From the NCBI GenBank assembly GCA_027484425.1, contig JAIXSZ010000009.1, positions 50,075 to 114,074 of the forward strand: DNA of 64,000 bases, read 5' to 3'. The notes beneath the pieces were generated by a model. That model was not told the origin of the DNA and did no database searches. It saw only the letters and a program-made list of their open reading frames with translations. The DNA comes from Sphingobacteriales bacterium. GTDB lineage: Bacteria > Bacteroidota > Bacteroidia > Chitinophagales > Chitinophagaceae. A program made the translations under genes and the position numbers. Positions 46,540 to 56,453 of this stretch are shown here, in pieces (the stretch's first letter is position 1; every line of letters begins with the position of its first letter).

Positions 46540-47739
46540 ATGAAATCACTACCTACATTATTCTTTATTTTACTAATTTCTTTTTCAGTTTCTCTCACCT
46601 CACTGGGGCAAAGTTTTACATCAGATTATACTACCATCGACAAAATTGCACTTGCAATACCCGCCGAACAAACCAGAAAAACACAGGATATTGCCAATTA
46701 TATAAATGAAAAATTTAATAATGAAGACGAAAAAGCAAGAGCTATTTTCATATGGACCGCCACAAACTTTGAATATGACGTAGAGAATATGTTCGCAATC
46801 AACTTCAACGAAAAACAAGAAGATAAAATAGCTCGGGTTTTAAAAACGCACAAAGGCATTTGCGAAAACTATGCTGCTGTTTTTCAAGATCTATGCACCA
46901 AATGTGGTCTTAACGCCCACATTGTGGTCGGATATACTCGTCAGAATGGTTTTACATCATTTATTCCTCATGGCTGGTGTGTGGTAAAGGTTTCAGGTAA
47001 TTGGCAATTGGTTGATCCTACTTGGGGTTCTGGATTCATCGAAAATAATAAGTTTGTTAGTAAGATTAGCAATGAATTTTTTAAAGCAAACCCCGAATTA
47101 CTCATCAAGACGCACATGCCTTTCGACCCTATGTGGCAGTTGTTAGATCGTCCAGTTTCGTTCAAGCAATTCTCCGACCCAACACTACCCGAAACGAAGA
47201 GCAAGGTTGTATTTAGTTATAAAGATTCTATTGCTCAATTTGAGCGCCAAACGGAACTGCAGCGTTTCGAAACTGAAATAGAAAGAATCGAAAAAAATGG
47301 TATTAATAACGCTGTTATTTATGACAGATTGTCTAAGATCAAAAGTTTTGTTGAGGTGTCTAAGAAGAACGAGGTCATTAACAAGCAAAATGAAATAGTT
47401 GATATTTATAATGTTGCTGTCACAGAGTTTAATGAGGGTACAAACGACCTCAATGCGTTCATTGAGTTTAGGAATAAACAGTTTACGCCCGCAAAAACAG
47501 ATGCCCAACTTCAAGAAATGCTCACGAATGCAGAGCGAAAAATGAGTAAAGCAGAAAAAAGTATAAAAGCTATTTTTGGCAAGTATGATAAACTAGATGT
47601 TATGATTGTCACAATGGATAAATCTATGAAACAGGCAAATAATATTCTAAATGAGCAGAAAGATTTTCTGAAAAAGTACCTAAGCAAAGGGAAAGTGGAA
47701 AGAAAACTGATGTTCATAAAAACATCTAGAGGGGGATAA
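46540..47739 (+). CDS. Secreted transglutaminase-like protein with C-terminal coiled coil
   Basis: 399 residues with signal peptide (FFILLISFSVSLTSLGQS). Residues ~35-190 form a transglutaminase-like papain-fold domain with the triad Cys108 (GICENYA), His144 (PHGWCVV) and Asp159 (VDPTWGSG). The C-terminal half is Glu/Lys-rich and mostly helical coiled coil. Such proteins may be proteases or crosslinkers; the activity cannot be told from sequence. The next gene on the same strand starts 57 bp downstream. Confidence 0.85.
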   Translation: MKSLPTLFFILLISFSVSLTSLGQSFTSDYTTIDKIALAIPAEQTRKTQDIANYINEKFNNEDEKARAIFIWTATNFEYDVENMFAINFNEKQEDKIARVLKTHKGICENYAAVFQDLCTKCGLNAHIVVGYTRQNGFTSFIPHGWCVVKVSGNWQLVDPTWGSGFIENNKFVSKISNEFFKANPELLIKTHMPFDPMWQLLDRPVSFKQFSDPTLPETKSKVVFSYKDSIAQFERQTELQRFETEIERIEKNGINNAVIYDRLSKIKSFVEVSKKNEVINKQNEIVDIYNVAVTEFNEGTNDLNAFIEFRNKQFTPAKTDAQLQEMLTNAERKMSKAEKSIKAIFGKYDKLDVMIVTMDKSMKQANNILNEQKDFLKKYLSKGKVERKLMFIKTSRGG

Positions 47740-47795
47740 AACTAAAAGTGTGCCATAATTTTCAATTAAATCTACTTTTTCTGAAAACGCAGATA

Positions 47796-49208
47796 ATGAA
47801 TTTTAAAGTAAACAAGTTTTTTTTGTCTTTTATAGGTTTCTTTATAATGCTACTCAGTTTGGCTTTCTATGCCGATGCTCAACTGTTCGGTAAAAAGAAG
47901 TCTAAAAAATCGAATAAAACAGAAACTGCTGATACTAAACAATCTATTAGTGAAGAGGATGCCACTAGTCAAAGTAAAAAGCGCAGAAAAAGGAAAAATA
48001 AAGACAATAACTCATCAGTAACTACCGCTGCAGAAAGCAATAATACCAACCGAGCGTCACAACAGAAAAAAGCCTCAGGAAAAAGAAAACAAGAACTTGC
48101 CTATCCCGATTCTAAATTCAAGAAAAAATATAGAATAAGTGTTGTTATACCCTTGTACCTCGATGAGTTGGTAAGAGGTGAATCTGTTACTTTCAAAGAC
48201 AAAGTGCCAGACAAGGCAGCTGATGGTTTAGCTTTTTATCAAGGGGTAAAGTTGGCTGCCGATAGTCTCAGAAGAGCAGGTGCAAAGCTCGATATACACA
48301 TACACGATGCTGGTTCGTTCAACGAGTCTCCCGAAATGCTCATTAATAGGCGCAGACTCGATTCAACCGATCTCATTATTGGTGCAGTTGAGCAACATGA
48401 CATTCCCGTTTTAGCTGGATATGCGCGTAAAAAAAGAATTAATTTCATTTCAGCACTCACCAATTATGATGCATGGGTCAAAGACAACCAATACTTTACA
48501 ATGCTTTTGCCATCTGTCAAGAGTCATTGCGAGTACATTATCGACGATGTTTCTGCAAAATACGCTGGGCAAAATGTAGCACTGCTCTATCGCACTTCTG
48601 CCCTTGCCGATGACAATGCTGCTCTATACGTGCTCAATGATCTCTATAGCGATGTAACCTTTCGTAAATTATTGTGCAATAAATTGCCTACTAAGGCAGA
48701 ATTAATGACTGTGTTTGATACTACTAGGCCCAATGTCGTGGTGGTTAGTATTCTCAATCAGTCGTTTGCAGACAGCTTACTCAAAGCACTTTCCAAGTAC
48801 TTTCCTAACACCCATTTCAATATTTATGGAATGCCCACCTGGAATGATCTGCCTAGCTTACGTAAAAATAACAGTTACAAGAATCTTGCTATTAATATAA
48901 CCAGCTCATCTAACTACGAATCTGCCGACAGCAATTTGGTCAATGCTCTAAAAAGAACCTATAAAAACGAATTTGCAGGTATTCCTTCTGAAATGGTGAT
49001 GAGAGGTTATGAATCCATACTCTGGTATGGTTCTTTATTACGGCAGTATGGCACCATTTTTAACGATGACTATAACGATTTATCTGGAGCGCCCTTTACC
49101 AGATTTAAGATCAAACCTCGGTGGGATGCCAATGGTAGTTTGCTCTATCTCGAAAACAAAAACATATACATGTCAGTCTACCAAGGTGGAATCTCAAAAA
49201 CACGATAG
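47796..49208 (+). CDS. Periplasmic binding-protein-like (receptor family ligand-binding) protein
   Basis: The ATG at 47796 gives 470 residues with a signal peptide (SFIGFFIMLLSLAFYADAQ). A ~80-residue Lys/Ser/Asn-rich basic linker follows (KKKSKKSNKTE ... KRRKRKNKDN). The main domain starts around YRISVVIPLYLDEL and resembles type I periplasmic-binding proteins (GVKLAADSLRRAGAKLDIHIHDAGS, LIIGAVEQHDIPVLAGYA). In many Bacteroidota this domain is fused to LysM repeats; here a basic linker replaces them. No ABC-transporter gene is nearby, so a sensory or cell-wall role is as likely as transport. Confidence 0.75.
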   Translation: MNFKVNKFFLSFIGFFIMLLSLAFYADAQLFGKKKSKKSNKTETADTKQSISEEDATSQSKKRRKRKNKDNNSSVTTAAESNNTNRASQQKKASGKRKQELAYPDSKFKKKYRISVVIPLYLDELVRGESVTFKDKVPDKAADGLAFYQGVKLAADSLRRAGAKLDIHIHDAGSFNESPEMLINRRRLDSTDLIIGAVEQHDIPVLAGYARKKRINFISALTNYDAWVKDNQYFTMLLPSVKSHCEYIIDDVSAKYAGQNVALLYRTSALADDNAALYVLNDLYSDVTFRKLLCNKLPTKAELMTVFDTTRPNVVVVSILNQSFADSLLKALSKYFPNTHFNIYGMPTWNDLPSLRKNNSYKNLAINITSSSNYESADSNLVNALKRTYKNEFAGIPSEMVMRGYESILWYGSLLRQYGTIFNDDYNDLSGAPFTRFKIKPRWDANGSLLYLENKNIYMSVYQGGISKTR

Positions 49209-49284
49209 ACTAGTATGGGCATTTCTTTATAAAATCTTTATACTTCTCAATATTGCTTTTATAATTCACTTACAACATACAAGC

Positions 49285-49292
49285 TACCTTTG
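49285..49292 (+). promoter_or_regulatory. -7 box for the kdpDE-kup unit
   Basis: TACCTTTG at 49285-49292, a full consensus match, 24 bases before the ATG at 49316. A TTG at 49253 is 32 bases away, slightly longer than usual for a -33. Confidence 0.55.
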
Positions 49293-49315
49293 CTACAGCA
49301 AAATAAGAAACTATA

Positions 49316-50395
49316 ATGTTAAGCCTGTTAGTAAGTAAAATGAGTATTGCCAGGCAAATAGCATACAGCATGCTTATTGTGCTTTTTGTCTCCTTGCTCA
49401 GTTTCGCGGTCAATAGTTATGTAGGTTATCATGTTGTGGCTTTTATTTATTTGATAGCTGTTTCACTCGTAGCTGTTCTTTTCGATATTGTTCCGGTGCT
49501 AATTACTGCTTTGGTTAGTGCATTGGCTTGGAATTTTTTCTTTATCGCCCCATACTACACACTGTACGTTTCTTCGCCAGAGGATGCAATTTTTCTAATG
49601 ACCTATTTCCTTATTGCCATCACCGGTGCTACACTCACTTACAGAATTCGCAGAGTAGAGCGTAGGGCCAGAGATAGAGAGGGAAGAAACAATACCATTA
49701 AGCTCTACAACACTTTGCTCAACTCCTTATCTCATGAGCTTAGAACTCCCATTGCTGCTGTAATGGGGGCTAGCGAAATACTACAGACCAACAAAACACT
49801 ATCAAAGACTGCCCAAAACGAATTAATCACTGAGATTGCAAAAGCTGCTGTAAGATTAAATAGGCAAGTTGAAAACCTGCTCAACATGTCTAGGCTTGAA
49901 TCTGGTTTTATTCAGCCACGCGCAGACTGGTGCGACATCAACGAATTGCTACATGCGGTAGTGATGAGTGTTGAAGAAAATGGAATAGCGCAAATAATAA
50001 ACGTAGCAGTGGCGCCCGATTTTCCTCTGGTAAAGATCGATAAAGGTATCATGGAGCAGGTACTTTACAATCTGGTTGGGAATGCTACCCAATATACACC
50101 TGCAAATTCCATAATAGATGTCATAGCCACTATCAGCGATAACGCGCTCTCTTTAATTGTGCAAGATAATGGACATGGCTTTCCTCAAGATGAGATAGAC
50201 AAAGTGTTTGACAAGTTCTATAGGTTGCGGCACGAGCAAACTGGAGGTACAGGGTTGGGTTTGTCTATCGTAAAAGGCTTCGTAAGAGCTATGGGGGGCA
50301 CTATTACTTTACAAAACAGAGATAATGGCGGGGCTCTTTTCACCATAAGTATAATGGTAGAGGTTTCCTATATCAAAAACTTCAGAAATGAATAA
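49316..50395 (+). CDS. kdpD: KdpD-like sensor histidine kinase lacking the N-terminal KdpD/Usp domains
   Basis: 359 residues. The N-terminus is the four-helix DUF4118 membrane region typical of KdpD (AWNFFFIAPYYTLYVSSPEDA), followed by HisKA with His140 (SLSHELRTP), and HATPase boxes NLVGNATQY, DNGHGFP and GTGLGLSI. E. coli KdpD has ~400 additional N-terminal residues (KdpD and Usp domains), which are missing. The start could also be the Met at 49340. It overlaps the next gene by 8 bp, so it is translationally coupled to the regulator. It probably senses potassium or osmotic state. Confidence 0.9.
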   Translation: MLSLLVSKMSIARQIAYSMLIVLFVSLLSFAVNSYVGYHVVAFIYLIAVSLVAVLFDIVPVLITALVSALAWNFFFIAPYYTLYVSSPEDAIFLMTYFLIAITGATLTYRIRRVERRARDREGRNNTIKLYNTLLNSLSHELRTPIAAVMGASEILQTNKTLSKTAQNELITEIAKAAVRLNRQVENLLNMSRLESGFIQPRADWCDINELLHAVVMSVEENGIAQIINVAVAPDFPLVKIDKGIMEQVLYNLVGNATQYTPANSIIDVIATISDNALSLIVQDNGHGFPQDEIDKVFDKFYRLRHEQTGGTGLGLSIVKGFVRAMGGTITLQNRDNGGALFTISIMVEVSYIKNFRNE

Positions 50396-51071
50396 GGCTA
50401 AAATTTTGGTTATTGATGATGAGGTCCAATTACGAAAGTTGCTGGATATCACGTTGCAAAGTAGCGACTATAATGTGTTGCTGGCAGCTGATGGTCGGGA
50501 GGGCATAGTAATTGCAGCCAATAATAGGCCTGATTTAATATTGCTCGATTTGGGTCTGCCCGACCAAAATGGACAATCAGTGCTTAAAAAACTTAGAGAA
50601 TGGTATACCAATCCTATTATCATACTGTCCGCACAGAGCAATGAAGAAGAGATTGTTATGGCGCTAGATAATGGTGCAAATGATTATTTAGTTAAGCCAT
50701 ATCGTACTGGCGAGTTAATGGCTCGTATTCGTTCGTTATTACGCAGAGGCAGCACTGACGATCTAAATCCTGTAATTACTTCAGGTGCCATAGTAATAGA
50801 TTTAGCATCAAGATTAGTGTCTAATAATGGTGTTCCAGTTAAGCTTACAGTAACTGAATATGCTTTGCTTATACTTTTCGCACGTAACGAGGGTAGGGTA
50901 CTTACGCATCAGTATTTACTCAAAGAAGTATGGGGAAATAGTTACATATCACAGTCGCAATATTTAAGGGTCTTTATTGCACAACTCAGAAAAAAAATTG
51001 AATCAGACCCCAATCGTCCAAAAATAATTGTCACAGAATCTGGAATAGGCTACAGGTTTGTAGCTAGTTAA
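50388..51071 (+). CDS. kdpE: KdpE-like OmpR-family response regulator
   Basis: 227 residues. Receiver domain with acidic pair Asp10/Asp11, phospho-acceptor Asp54 (LLDLGLPD) and Lys103 (LVKPYR). The C-terminal winged-helix domain has LTVTEYALLILFARNEGRVLTHQYLL and the GIGYRFV ending. It is the cognate regulator of the overlapping kinase. Targets are likely the adjacent kup genes, since kdpFABC is not in view; that is inference from location. Confidence 0.93.
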   Translation: MNKAKILVIDDEVQLRKLLDITLQSSDYNVLLAADGREGIVIAANNRPDLILLDLGLPDQNGQSVLKKLREWYTNPIIILSAQSNEEEIVMALDNGANDYLVKPYRTGELMARIRSLLRRGSTDDLNPVITSGAIVIDLASRLVSNNGVPVKLTVTEYALLILFARNEGRVLTHQYLLKEVWGNSYISQSQYLRVFIAQLRKKIESDPNRPKIIVTESGIGYRFVAS

Positions 51072-51097
51072 TTTAAATTCACATAATATATTTTGTC

Positions 51098-53062
51098 ATG
51101 AATTCAGGTCGCACAGATTTGAGCAAGGTTTCTATTGCCTCATTGTTAGTAGCTCTCGGTATAATATATGGCGACATTGGCACAAGCCCCCTGTACGCAC
51201 TTAGGGCTGTTATTGGCAATCGGGCAATTGACGAAGTGCTGGTTTATGGGGGTATCTCTTGTATTTTCTGGACTTTGGTTTTTCAAACAAGTGCCAAGTA
51301 TGTATGGCTAACGCTCCGAGCCGATAATAATGGCGAAGGCGGGGTCTTCTCTTTATATGCACTGGTAAGAAGATATGGCAAAAAATTGGTCATCCCTGCT
51401 ATTTTGGGCGCCACTACTTTATTGGCGGATGGTATTATTACCCCTCCTATTTCAGTTGCGTCTGCAGTAGAAGGGCTCAATTCTGTCAAAGCGTTAGAGC
51501 ATATTATTGTACCCGGTAACAACCTTACGGTAGGCATAGTAGTAGCAATTTTATCTGCTTTGTTTCTTTTTCAGCGATTTGGTACTCAGCTAGTAGGCAA
51601 AACATTTGGACCAGTTATGGTTGTTTGGTTTAGTATGCTACTTATTGTTGGGGTGTTTAATATTGTCAGTTACCCTCAGGTGCTTCATGCCCTCAATCCT
51701 TGGTATGGATATCAGTTGCTTACTCGCTACCCACAAGGTTTTTGGTTATTAGGTTCGGTTTTCTTGTGCACTACTGGTGCAGAGGCGCTGTATTCAGATT
51801 TAGGGCATTGTGGTATCCGCAATATTCGCATCACTTGGGTTTTTGTCAAAATAAGTCTTGTGGCCAACTATGCTGGTCAGGCAGCATGGCTTATGCAACA
51901 CAAAAACCTGAGCGCAGCCTCCATCAATCCTTTTTTCGATATGATGCCCCATTGGTTTCTTATACCAGGTGTCATTATTGCTACTGCAGCCACTATTATA
52001 GCTTCTCAGGCGCTTATAAGTGGTTCGTTTACTCTTATTAGCGAGGGTATCAATCTCAACTTTTGGCCTCGTGTCACTGTTCGCCAGCCTACTGATATTA
52101 AAGGTCAGATTTACATACCTAGTATCAACACTATTCTTTGGTTAGGTTGTGTGCTCATGATTCTCTATTTCCGCAATTCTGCTCACATGGAGGCTGCGTA
52201 TGGCTTTTCTATCACCATCGCCATGATGATGACTACTGTCCTGCTTGTCTATTACCTACTCTACATTCGCAAGTGGCATCCGCTCTTAGTTGGATTGATT
52301 GTTATGGTTTTTGCTACCATAGAGGTTTCTTTCTTCATTGCCAATGTAGCTAAAATCAAAGAGCGTTGGATGTTCTTGTTTTTTGAGCTGTTAATATTTC
52401 TTGTAATGTACGTTTGGTACTATGCACGCAAAATCAACAACACTCATGTACGCTTCACAGACTTTGGTAAGTACATTCCCTTGCTTCGTGAACTTAGTGC
52501 AGATGACACTATTCCAAAGTTTTCAACACATCTCATTTACCTCACAAAGGCAAATAACAGACTGCATATAGAGGAGAAAATTATCAGATCCATTTTCTCT
52601 AAAAAACCTAAACGTGCAGATGTGTATTGGTTTGTCCATGTTAATCGTACCGAAGAGCCCTACACTATGACATACGATATTTCGGAATTAGTTGATGATA
52701 AGGTAATCAAAGTCAATCTTAACCTAGGTTTCAGAATACAACCTAAAACTGAGCTCTATTTCAAAAAAATTGTCAAAGAGCTAATCGTAAACCAAGAGTT
52801 GAACCTTCACATTCGGCCTGATGGATCTACTCGCTATAATTCTGAGCCAGATTTCAAATTTGTAGTTATCGAAAAGTTCCTGTCAGTTGAAAACGACCTT
52901 GCCTTACGAGATGGTCTATTATTAAATGCCTATTTCTTTCTCAAGAATTTAGGTGTGAGCGATGAAAAAGCTTTCGGACTCGACAAAAGTGATGTCGTTT
53001 CAGAACAGGTACCGCTGGTATATCAAAAGGCTCATTCTTCATCACTTACTCGTGTACATTAA
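51098..53062 (+). CDS. kup: Kup-type potassium uptake protein (first copy)
   Basis: 654 residues, Kup/HAK/KT family. The signature GDIGTSPLYAL occurs near the N-terminus, followed by about 12 membrane segments and a ~200-residue hydrophilic cytosolic tail (TIPKFSTHLIYLTKANN ... RADVYWFVHVNRTEEPYT). It mediates low-affinity K+ uptake, probably with H+. It follows kdpE by 26 bases, so it is likely co-transcribed and regulated with it. A second copy lies at 54486. Confidence 0.95.
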   Translation: MNSGRTDLSKVSIASLLVALGIIYGDIGTSPLYALRAVIGNRAIDEVLVYGGISCIFWTLVFQTSAKYVWLTLRADNNGEGGVFSLYALVRRYGKKLVIPAILGATTLLADGIITPPISVASAVEGLNSVKALEHIIVPGNNLTVGIVVAILSALFLFQRFGTQLVGKTFGPVMVVWFSMLLIVGVFNIVSYPQVLHALNPWYGYQLLTRYPQGFWLLGSVFLCTTGAEALYSDLGHCGIRNIRITWVFVKISLVANYAGQAAWLMQHKNLSAASINPFFDMMPHWFLIPGVIIATAATIIASQALISGSFTLISEGINLNFWPRVTVRQPTDIKGQIYIPSINTILWLGCVLMILYFRNSAHMEAAYGFSITIAMMMTTVLLVYYLLYIRKWHPLLVGLIVMVFATIEVSFFIANVAKIKERWMFLFFELLIFLVMYVWYYARKINNTHVRFTDFGKYIPLLRELSADDTIPKFSTHLIYLTKANNRLHIEEKIIRSIFSKKPKRADVYWFVHVNRTEEPYTMTYDISELVDDKVIKVNLNLGFRIQPKTELYFKKIVKELIVNQELNLHIRPDGSTRYNSEPDFKFVVIEKFLSVENDLALRDGLLLNAYFFLKNLGVSDEKAFGLDKSDVVSEQVPLVYQKAHSSSLTRVH

Positions 53063-53125
53063 TTACAATATTTAACCTGAAAACCCCTAACTCATTATTA
53101 ATTCCTCATCTTCAAATACAATAAA

Positions 53126-54463
53126 ATGAAAATTATTATTCTAAATTTCGTAGTTTTTTTGTTTGTTCTCATGCAAGCGCCTCATGCAAATGCTCATCTC
53201 AAAGACTCTCTCGTTAGTCATTCTAAAGTGCCTTTCGACGGTTATGATCTCACATGGATAAATGGACAAAATAGGCAAAAAGACTTCCCGCTTGTTTTAA
53301 AAGATAAAAATGATGAAACTATTCTTACTGGTGCTGTTTACATGGATGGATATTACAATTACAATTTTAATAATCCTATCGACAATACACATACTATATC
53401 TTCCAGCATAGGACGCAACAATGAATTCACTGTCAATATGGCTAGTATTGGAATAGAGTCTTATTACAAGAATGTCATTGGCAGGATTTATCTTCAGTAC
53501 GGACAATTAGCTTCCATAGTGCAGGATCTAGATGGGTCTATCACACATGGGCGAAATACAAGCATCAATAACTTAAAATACATAAGAGAGGCTGCTGCAG
53601 GTTATCACTTTGATAAGTGGTATGGCGTAAATGTGGAAATGGGTATTTTTATGAGTTACATAGGGCTGGAGAGCTATGTGCTCAATGAAAATTGGAGTTA
53701 TCAACGTAGTATGCCTTGCGATTTCACACCATTCTATTTTAGTGGTGCTCGCATTCAAATGTTCCCCACAAAAAAACTAAAACAGGAAATATGGCTACTC
53801 AATGGCTGGCAAACGTACAATAGCTGGAATCAGGGAATCGGTTTCGGTAGCTCCACTTATTATCGTCCTAATACGAATTTGCAATTAGTGGCAAACTTTT
53901 ATCTCGCAGGTCAGGATACACGGTCTAATGCTGCAGTACGTCGTTATCACCACGACAATAGTATTGTTGCTAGGTACTATAATAATCAAAATTCTAAACT
54001 AGTTTCACAAGCAGCATTTAGTATCAATAATCATTACGGTTTCCAGACAGGCGGTGGCGTTAAGTCTTCACAAAATTATATGGCCGGTACTTCTTTGGCC
54101 AACAGGGTTTGGTTCTCTAAAAATAAATTCGCCCTCACACTTCGTGCCGATTATGTCACCAACCCAGGGGCATATCTCGCTTTTAGTCCATCTCCTGTAG
54201 CAGCAAATGATTTTAATGATGCGATCGCTTCTGGTGAAACTTTAGATATTTTTCAGGGTACTGCTACTGTAGATGTTATGCCGAATGATCGTGTGACTTT
54301 TAGGTTAGAGTATGGTTACAGATCTTGCAACTTGCCTTACTTTGCTAGTGCTGGGGGTACAACTTCACCCGATGGCTGGAATGACAACATAGGCATATCT
54401 TGGCGACCAAATTTAGTGAGAAACGAAAATAGAATTACAGCATCTGTAAATTTTAGATTGTAA
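53126..54463 (+). CDS. Outer-membrane porin, BBP2-like
   Basis: 445 residues with signal peptide (ILNFVVFLFVLMQAPHANA). After a short periplasmic stretch the sequence alternates aromatic-rich beta-strands (TGAVYMDGYYNYNFNN, FRLEYGYRSCNLPYF) and ends ASVNFRL with a C-terminal aromatic-hydrophobic strand, as in outer-membrane barrels. It resembles the putative beta-barrel porin-2 (BBP2) family. Its place between two kup genes suggests it passes ions to them across the outer membrane. No plug domain is visible. Confidence 0.8.
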   Translation: MKIIILNFVVFLFVLMQAPHANAHLKDSLVSHSKVPFDGYDLTWINGQNRQKDFPLVLKDKNDETILTGAVYMDGYYNYNFNNPIDNTHTISSSIGRNNEFTVNMASIGIESYYKNVIGRIYLQYGQLASIVQDLDGSITHGRNTSINNLKYIREAAAGYHFDKWYGVNVEMGIFMSYIGLESYVLNENWSYQRSMPCDFTPFYFSGARIQMFPTKKLKQEIWLLNGWQTYNSWNQGIGFGSSTYYRPNTNLQLVANFYLAGQDTRSNAAVRRYHHDNSIVARYYNNQNSKLVSQAAFSINNHYGFQTGGGVKSSQNYMAGTSLANRVWFSKNKFALTLRADYVTNPGAYLAFSPSPVAANDFNDAIASGETLDIFQGTATVDVMPNDRVTFRLEYGYRSCNLPYFASAGGTTSPDGWNDNIGISWRPNLVRNENRITASVNFRL

Positions 54464-54485
54464 AAGTAATTTTTATCTTGTGGTT

Positions 54486-56450
54486 ATGAATAATAAAAGT
54501 AGTGATGCCGAAAAACACCTTGGTACTAGATTCTCGCTTGGCGGTGTGTTATTGGCGCTGGGTATTGTATTCGGTGATCTAGGTACATCACCACTATATA
54601 CTTTCAAGGCAATAATAGGAAAAAATATTATTTCAGAAGATTTAGTTCTTGGTGGCGTATCGGCAGTTTTTTGGACATTGTTTTTTCAAACCACGCTGAA
54701 GTACGTATTTATTACCATGCGCGCTGACAATAAAGGTGAAGGAGGTATCTTTTCGTTATTTACGCTTATTCGCCGACATGGTAAGTGGGTGTTATGGCCA
54801 GCAATTATTGGCGGTAGTTTCATGATAGCCGATAGCCTTATTACCCCACCGATATCTGTAATTTCTGCAATGGAAGGTTTAAGACAGATAAATCCTAATA
54901 TCCCAATTTTACCAATTGCCATCGTTATTTTGGTCGTTTTATTTCTTTTTCAACAATCTGGCACCAAAAAATTAGGTGTTTTTTTCGGACCCGCAATGAT
55001 ACTTTGGTTTGGCATGATTGCAGTATTAGGGTTTGTAAACCTTCTAGATAATCCTTCCGTTTTAAAAGCAATAAATCCATTTTATGCTTACAATTTAGTT
55101 GCTAATTGTCCCGGCGGTCTATGGGTATTAGGTGGTGTCTTTTTGTGTACAACTGGGGCTGAGGCACTCTACGCTGATATGGGGCATGTAGGCAGAAAAA
55201 ATATTCAGATTGCATGGATTTTTATTAAGTTGTCTTTACTGTTGTGTTACTTTGGTGAGGCTGCATTATTACTAAGATACAGTGGGAAATCGTTGAATGC
55301 AGTAGATCCATTTTTCGATATGGTACCCAATTGGTTTCTAATACCCAGTATCATCATCGCTACTTTTGCCACAATTATTGCTAGTCAAGCTCTCATAACA
55401 GGTACTTTTTCTCTTTTTAATGAGGCTGTGCGATTAAATCTATGGCCAAAACTTAGGATCGAATTTCCTACAGAAATGCGAGGGCAGGTGTATGTTCCCG
55501 CAGTAAACTGGATAATGATGATTGGTTGCGTGGGAATGGTACTGTATTTCAAGGAGTCATCTAACATGGAGGCTGCTTTTGGATTATCTGTAACACTCAC
55601 TATGCTTATGACCACTATTTTACTTTGTTACTGTTTGTACACCCGAAGAGTACCAATAATGTTTGTTTTCTTATTAGGTATAGTGTTTCTGTGTATAGAA
55701 GGTACATTTTTGGTAGCAAATCTTAGTAAATTCTCCCATGGTGGCTGGATTACAGTTTTAATAGGTTTATTACTTATTAGCATCATGTATTTGTGGCAAG
55801 CAGGGAAGAAACTGAAATCTCGATATAAAAAATTAACTGAGTTGTGTACTTATCAATTTGTTTTACGAGATCTTAGCAACGACTTGTCTATCCCCAAGTA
55901 TGCCACCCACTTAGTTTACCTCACCATATCAGACAAACCTACAAAAGTCGAAGAAAGAATAATTGAATCCATACTTTACCAACAACCCAAGCGTGCAGAT
56001 ATATACTGGTTTTTACATGTGGACGTTACCGATGAGCCTTACACCTCTACCTACACTGTAGACATAGTTGAACCAGAAGAAATTATTTTTGTTCATTTCA
56101 AATTGGGATTCCGTGTAGTGCCTAGAGTAAATATACTGTTCAAAATGGTGGTCAGTGAAATGGCCCAAAACAAAGAATTAAAAATTAATAGCAAATATTG
56201 CAATCCAAACAAAGAATATGCTTCAGGTGATTTTCGTTTTGTCCTTATGAAGAGCTTTCTTTCAATAGAAAATGATTTATCTTTCAGAGACAACATGGTC
56301 ATGCAATTACACTTGCTCCTAGACAAAATCAGCCTAGCCGACGAAAAAGCCTATGGATTAGATTACAGCAATGTTGTAGTAGAGCATGTACCACTCATGC
56401 TTGGAAAAATTGAAGACATACCACTAAAACGGGAAGTCAAAACAATATAA
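54486..56450 (+). CDS. kup: Kup-type potassium uptake protein (second copy)
   Basis: 654 residues from the ATG at 54486 (a GTG six bases upstream is an alternative start). It has the Kup signature GDLGTSPLYTF, 12 membrane helices and a C-terminal cytosolic domain. It clearly shares ancestry with the copy at 51098 in length, order and conserved stretches (GTSPLYxxxAIIG-like start, LITPPISVxSAMEGL, RADIYWFLHVDVTDEPYT), but many positions differ, so it is an old duplicate or separately inherited rather than recent. It follows the porin by 22 bp. It is convergent with the next gene. Confidence 0.95.
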   Translation: MNNKSSDAEKHLGTRFSLGGVLLALGIVFGDLGTSPLYTFKAIIGKNIISEDLVLGGVSAVFWTLFFQTTLKYVFITMRADNKGEGGIFSLFTLIRRHGKWVLWPAIIGGSFMIADSLITPPISVISAMEGLRQINPNIPILPIAIVILVVLFLFQQSGTKKLGVFFGPAMILWFGMIAVLGFVNLLDNPSVLKAINPFYAYNLVANCPGGLWVLGGVFLCTTGAEALYADMGHVGRKNIQIAWIFIKLSLLLCYFGEAALLLRYSGKSLNAVDPFFDMVPNWFLIPSIIIATFATIIASQALITGTFSLFNEAVRLNLWPKLRIEFPTEMRGQVYVPAVNWIMMIGCVGMVLYFKESSNMEAAFGLSVTLTMLMTTILLCYCLYTRRVPIMFVFLLGIVFLCIEGTFLVANLSKFSHGGWITVLIGLLLISIMYLWQAGKKLKSRYKKLTELCTYQFVLRDLSNDLSIPKYATHLVYLTISDKPTKVEERIIESILYQQPKRADIYWFLHVDVTDEPYTSTYTVDIVEPEEIIFVHFKLGFRVVPRVNILFKMVVSEMAQNKELKINSKYCNPNKEYASGDFRFVLMKSFLSIENDLSFRDNMVMQLHLLLDKISLADEKAYGLDYSNVVVEHVPLMLGKIEDIPLKREVKTI

Positions 56451-56453
56451 TTA

